Source: DATKMS01 sp041497995
GTDB lineage: Bacteria > Desulfobacterota > Binatia > HRBIN30
Direction of reading: 5' to 3'
DNA length: 8,347 nucleotides
NCBI GenBank assembly: GCA_041497995.1
Contig: JBGQHM010000297.1
Span: forward strand, 1-8,347
The position numbers and the translations under genes are program-made. Below, piece after piece: positions 6,413 to 8,347 of this stretch; positions within the stretch are counted from its first letter, which is position 1, and each line of letters opens with the position of its first letter. The notes under the pieces are model-generated. The model was not told the DNA's origin. It saw nothing but the letters and a program-made list of their open reading frames with translations, and did not search any database.

Positions 6413-6561
6413 GACCTGGCGGCTCAAGCCGCGGCAACGAGAGGCGCCCAAGCCGCCCTGCGGCGGCTCCCCCCAAACCCCGCCCGGCAGACGATCTCCG
6501 TCTGGCGGCGGGGGGGCGGGAGGCCGCGCAGGCGGCCTTGGGTGCCTTTCGTTGCCGCGAG
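6413..6561. repeat. Palindromic repeat copy B
   Basis: This copy opens with GACCTGGCGGCTCAAGCCGC, holds the GCCGCCCTGCGGCGGC hairpin and a perfect CAGACG-ATCTC-CGTCTG hairpin in its centre (about 6488-6504), and closes with AGGCCGCGCAGGCGGCCTTG and TTGCCGCGAG. It lacks the 75-bp insert of copy A. It is followed without a gap by a remnant of the transposase 3' end and then by copy C. Confidence 0.85.
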
Positions 6562-6562
6562 T

Positions 6563-6625
6563 TCACTCGCCGGGTTCGCCTGGCTCTACTGGAGAGTCGC
6601 TCTGCTCGCTTGTGGTTTGCTCCCA
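6563..6625 (-). pseudogene. Remnant of the RAYT 3' end (last 20 codons)
   Basis: On the minus strand this 63-bp piece translates as WEQTTSEQSDSPVEPGEPGE and a stop, matching 18 of the last 20 residues of the intact RAYT (WEQTASEQSDSPEEPGEPGE). It lies between copies B and C and stands in the same position relative to copy B as the real gene end does to copy A. Evidently a repeat together with the adjacent 3' end of the gene was duplicated, or a second RAYT unit decayed here. Confidence 0.8.
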
Positions 6626-6626
6626 C

Positions 6627-6783
6627 GGACCTGGCGGCTCAAGCCGCGGCAACGAGAGGCGCCCAAGCCGCCCTGCGGCGGCTCCCCCCAGCCCCGCCTC
6701 GGCAGACGATCTCCGCCTGGCGGCGGGGGGGGAGGCCGCGCAGGCGGCCTTGGGTGCCCTTTGTTGCCGCGAGTTCACTCGCT
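6627..6783. repeat. Palindromic repeat copy C
   Basis: Nearly the same as copy B (same opening, inner GCCGCCCTGCGGCGGC hairpin, same closing arms), differing mainly in the length of G runs and one base in the central CAGACG hairpin. It lies 36 bp downstream of the stop of the Spy/CpxP-like gene, so its strong hairpins could end or protect that transcript. Confidence 0.85.
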
Positions 6784-6818
6784 AGGCCAGCAGCTGCACC
6801 GTCGCGCACCGACCCGCG

Positions 6819-7427
6819 TCACGGCGTCCTCGACTGCACGGACCCACGGGTGTCGCTGCGGAGCCGCCCCAGCACCGAGGTCTGCCGCAGCACTTGGCGA
6901 TACTGCGACTTGACCAGCTGTTGCTGGCTGGGATCGAGGAGCGCGAGCGCGTCGATCTTGAGCGTCGTTTGCGTGCGCCATGCGGTGGTCATTCCATCGG
7001 CCGCGGCGGCCGCCGCCTGCCGCGCCGCATCCCAGTTGCCGCCTTCGAGCGCCTCCTTCAATGTGCGCTGCTGCTCCTGCTGTTGCTGTTGAGCAGCGCG
7101 TTGCGTCGCGAGAGAGTGCAACAGAAGGGCGTCCATCCTGGCGCGCTGCTCAGCGGTGAGTGTCAACGCGCCGATGAGATCCGGCTGATTCCACCAAGCC
7201 CGTTCAGTCAGCGGCGCGGGTTGCAGAGTTGCCGGCAAACCGGCGCGCGGCAGACGCCGTGCCAACTCAGCGGCTGGGGCGGTGTGTGCGGTCGATCCGG
7301 CGGAGTCGGCGTTGCGGTCGCAAGCGACGACACCGCTCACTATGGCCGCGGCGATGCATGCTCCACACCGCGCGCGCAGCGCCGTGCGCAACAGACGACG
7401 GATCCCATCGGCCAGGTGGAGCGTCAC
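6819..7427 (-). CDS. Spy/CpxP-like (LTxxQ) lipoprotein
   Basis: A 202-aa protein from a GTG at 7427. It has a basic N-terminus, a hydrophobic stretch (residues 22-35) and a lipobox-like GVVAC with C36 as the likely lipidated residue, so it should sit in the cell envelope. After a variable linker come two LTxxQ-type motifs, L90-T-A-E-Q94 and L164-D-P-S-Q168, on either side of a Gln-rich helical hairpin (QRAAQQQQQEQQRTL), the layout of the Spy/CpxP family of periplasmic chaperones and metal/stress sensors. The start is chosen because its GTG overlaps the TGA stop of the selenoprotein gene (GTGA), implying translational coupling; it has no ribosome site of its own. The frame is open further upstream to 7685, but that part overlaps the selenoprotein in another frame and has no family features. 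Role with the selenoprotein unknown. Confidence 0.7.
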   Translation of the reverse strand: MTLHLADGIRRLLRTALRARCGACIAAAIVSGVVACDRNADSAGSTAHTAPAAELARRLPRAGLPATLQPAPLTERAWWNQPDLIGALTLTAEQRARMDALLLHSLATQRAAQQQQQEQQRTLKEALEGGNWDAARQAAAAAADGMTTAWRTQTTLKIDALALLDPSQQQLVKSQYRQVLRQTSVLGRLRSDTRGSVQSRTP

Positions 7428-7984
7428 GCCATCGTTGAACCAGGTTCGACGAGCAACCGCAATAAGTCGTCGGCGCGTGTCTCCGCGATGCGCACGATCT
7501 CGTCGGCCCGGCGCGTCTCCATCGGATGTGGCAGCACCAGCATCTCCAAGTGGTCGTAGCCACGCGCCCGCGCCGCGGTCTGTGCCAGGTTGCCGAACAC
7601 CTCCGTGACCACTACCACCGCTGGCACGCCGGCGCGTTCGCATTCGATCGTGTCGTGGACACTCCACGACGTGCACGACCCTCAAGTACCGAGGCCGACG
7701 ATCGCCGCGTCAACCGCGTGGACGAAGCCGGCCACCTTTCGACGCTCCTCGTCGGTGGTGCCGATGCGCACGCCGGGATCGAAGAAGATCACGTCACGCA
7801 CACCCCAACGTGTCCGTGCCAGGGTCGCGATGTGGTCGGTGAAGTGCGTGAATGACTGCCACACACGGTCGCGGCGGATGCCCAAGACTTTGCCAGCCAG
7901 CGTCGGCACGCGCCGAGTCGGATGCGTCGCCGCCTGCGGCGCGGGTGCGGTGGGATCGAGGACGTCGAGTGTTCTGCCGATCAT
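7424..7984 (-). CDS. UGSC-family selenoprotein with in-frame TGA (Sec101)
   Basis: A 186-residue product if the TGA at 7682-7684 is read as selenocysteine. The sequence around it is VGLGT-U101-G-S-C104-TSWSVHD, exactly the motif that names the UGSC family, known from marine metagenome surveys of selenoproteins. The N-terminus (MIGRTLDVLDPTAP), the strand RDVIFFDP before it, and VPAVVVVTEVF and LVLPHPME after it also fit the family. The UxxC pair resembles the redox site of thioredoxin-like proteins, so a thiol/selenol redox role is likely; the substrate is unknown. The start at 7984 has AAGGG 7 bp upstream. No signal peptide. A hairpin fitting the bacterial SECIS pattern follows the TGA at once. 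The stop overlaps the start of the Spy/CpxP-like lipoprotein. If TGA were a stop, the product would be a 100-residue fragment lacking its active site. No Sec machinery gene is in the window. Confidence 0.9.
7646..7681 (-). promoter_or_regulatory. Bacterial SECIS element of the UGSC gene
   Basis: Directly after the UGA the mRNA can fold as a lower stem GGUCGU/ACGAUC (7680-7675 with 7651-7646, one G-U pair), a 4-nt bulge GCAC on the 5' side (7674-7671), and a perfect upper stem GUCGUGGA/UCCACGAC (7670-7663 with 7659-7652) closed by the loop GUG. The loop starts 19 nt after the UGA, and its first base is G. Both properties match what is known of SelB-bound bacterial SECIS hairpins, which have a small loop with G in the first two places, 16-37 nt from the UGA. 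Confidence 0.85.
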
Positions 7985-8086
7985 CGGCTGACCCTTACCA
8001 CAGGACCGGCAGTGGCGGGAACGGGCGGCGATTGCCGGAACATCGACGAGATGAAGTGAGGAACTCCTGAGCTTCGCGACGCTGAA

Positions 8087-8101
8087 GATTGCTTGACAAT
8101 C
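8087..8101. promoter_or_regulatory. GATTG-n5-CAATC inverted repeat over the -35 region
   Basis: A 5-bp inverted repeat whose spacer and right arm contain TTGACA, in the 148-bp gap between the divergent selenoprotein and right-edge genes. It could be an operator controlling one or both. Confidence 0.2.
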
Positions 8102-8120
8102 GCTCACGACCTTGGATAGC
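8093..8120 (+). promoter_or_regulatory. Possible sigma70 promoter for the right-edge secreted protein
   Basis: TTGACA (8093-8098) is a perfect -35 box. The best -10 is only GATAGC at 8115-8120, after 16 bp. Transcription would begin only a few bases before the ATG at 8133, which has no ribosome site, so a leaderless message is possible. Confidence 0.35.
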
Positions 8121-8132
8121 CTTCTCATACTC

Positions 8133-8347
8133 ATGGACAAAACACGGCTGATGTTGGCTTCTCACGTGATGGGATTGCTGTTGGTCGCATTCAGCGCGGG
8201 ACACGCGGTAGCACAAACCCCGACGCCGAGCTCGACCCCGACACCGACGGATACGCCGCCGGCGGTCGCCAACGACTTGTGCAGTACGGCGGAGATTGTC
8301 TCCACCACGCCGTTCAGCGAGACCGTCACAGCTGCCCTCGCGACCAC
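8133..8347 (+). CDS. Secreted protein with Thr/Pro linker, N-terminal part, cut by window end
   Basis: The frame is open from ATG 8133 to the window edge (71 codons). It starts MDKTRLMLASHVMGLLLVAF and continues SAGHAVAQ: a Sec signal peptide with cleavage near A26. A short Thr/Pro-rich spacer (TPTPSSTPTPTDTPP) follows, then ANDLCSTAEIVSTTPFSETV. That last part resembles the opening of extracellular domains that begin 'NDxCxxAxxIxxxPFxxTxxT', common in secreted proteins of environmental bacteria; this is from memory. Function unknown. It is divergent from the selenoprotein gene, 148 bp apart. The overlapping minus-strand frame in this stretch is a mirror of the signal peptide and linker codons and is not a gene. 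Confidence 0.7.
   Translation, partial: MDKTRLMLASHVMGLLLVAFSAGHAVAQTPTPSSTPTPTDTPPAVANDLCSTAEIVSTTPFSETVTAALAT

Larger units (their letters stand above)
5686..6783. mobile_element. RAYT transposase with three associated palindromic repeats (REP/BIME-type region)
   Basis: The region holds an intact REP-associated tyrosine transposase gene and three copies of a large GC-rich imperfect palindrome. Copy A directly follows the end of the transposase gene, and copies B and C lie upstream of its start. RAYTs are single-domain HUH nucleases, related to IS200/IS605 transposases, that act on hairpins in single-stranded DNA and are usually found next to the REP sequences they spread. All three copies begin with the same ACCTGGCGGCTCAAGCCGCG and end in TTGCCGCGAGTTnACTCGC. 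Confidence 0.75.

Noticed and set aside
6413..6783. CRISPR-like or IS with ordinary terminal inverted repeats
   Set aside because: Only three copies at unequal distances, each itself palindromic, and the nearby transposase is a HUH enzyme of the RAYT type, which does not use DDE-style terminal repeats.
7428..7685. N-terminal extension of the Spy/CpxP-like lipoprotein back to 7685
   Set aside because: It overlaps the selenoprotein in another frame, is Arg-rich, and would place the lipobox over 120 residues into the protein.
7685..7984. Selenoprotein read as a 100-aa protein ending at the TGA, with the downstream part a pseudogene
   Set aside because: The TGA falls exactly at the U of UGSC, the frame continues with conserved sequence, and a SECIS-like hairpin follows; chance decay would not give all three.
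7985..8140. N-terminal extension of the selenoprotein back to 8140
   Set aside because: The ATG at 7984 has AAGGG at good spacing and begins the family-like LDVLDPTAP; the extension shows no similarity and overlaps the divergent promoter region.

Overview
The window is an 8.3 kb, GC-rich stretch of bacterial chromosome, probably from an uncultured soil or groundwater lineage of the former Deltaproteobacteria (Binatota-like). That placement is an inference from gene content and style: a UGSC selenoprotein, VOC/epimerase and ferredoxin genes, secreted low-complexity proteins, and REP-type repeats with a RAYT transposase. There is no rRNA, tRNA or marker gene to confirm it.

Layout. At the left edge, on the minus strand, an AhpD-like carboxymuconolactone decarboxylase-family gene (291-617) runs into an LD-carboxypeptidase gene cut off by the window start (1-266). 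Divergent from these, on the plus strand, is a small secreted protein with a GPPPxGAA tandem repeat (839-1282). Then comes a minus-strand block read from right to left: a signal-peptide protein with its own sigma70-like promoter (5077-5586), a 365-aa Cys-rich protein of the 'WxDGLPxxPPT' type (3914-5011), a methylmalonyl-CoA epimerase-like VOC protein (3463-3882), a class I/II aminotransferase (2259-3428) and a dicluster ferredoxin fused to a zinc-ribbon domain (1377-2192). The last four have gaps of about 30-70 bp and look like one operon.

From 5686 to 6783 lies a mobile region: a REP-associated tyrosine transposase (RAYT, 5911-6366) with three copies of a large GC-rich palindromic repeat. 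One copy carries a duplicated scrap of the transposase 3' end. To the right is a minus-strand two-gene unit: a UGSC-family selenoprotein (7424-7984) and, overlapping its stop codon by four bases, a Spy/CpxP-like LTxxQ lipoprotein (6819-7427). A plus-strand signal-peptide protein (8133 onward) is cut by the right edge.

The central result is the selenoprotein. An in-frame TGA at 7682-7684 lies exactly in a U-G-S-C motif. The frame stays open for 85 more codons of family-like sequence, and the bases just after the TGA form a hairpin fitting the bacterial SECIS pattern (14 paired positions, 3-nt loop beginning with G, 19 nt from the TGA). An ordinary gene caller would break this gene in two. The Cys-rich 365-aa protein 2.4 kb away belongs to a type I associate with UGSC proteins, so the two may act in one thiol/selenol redox system, now separated by the RAYT/repeat region; that link is an inference.
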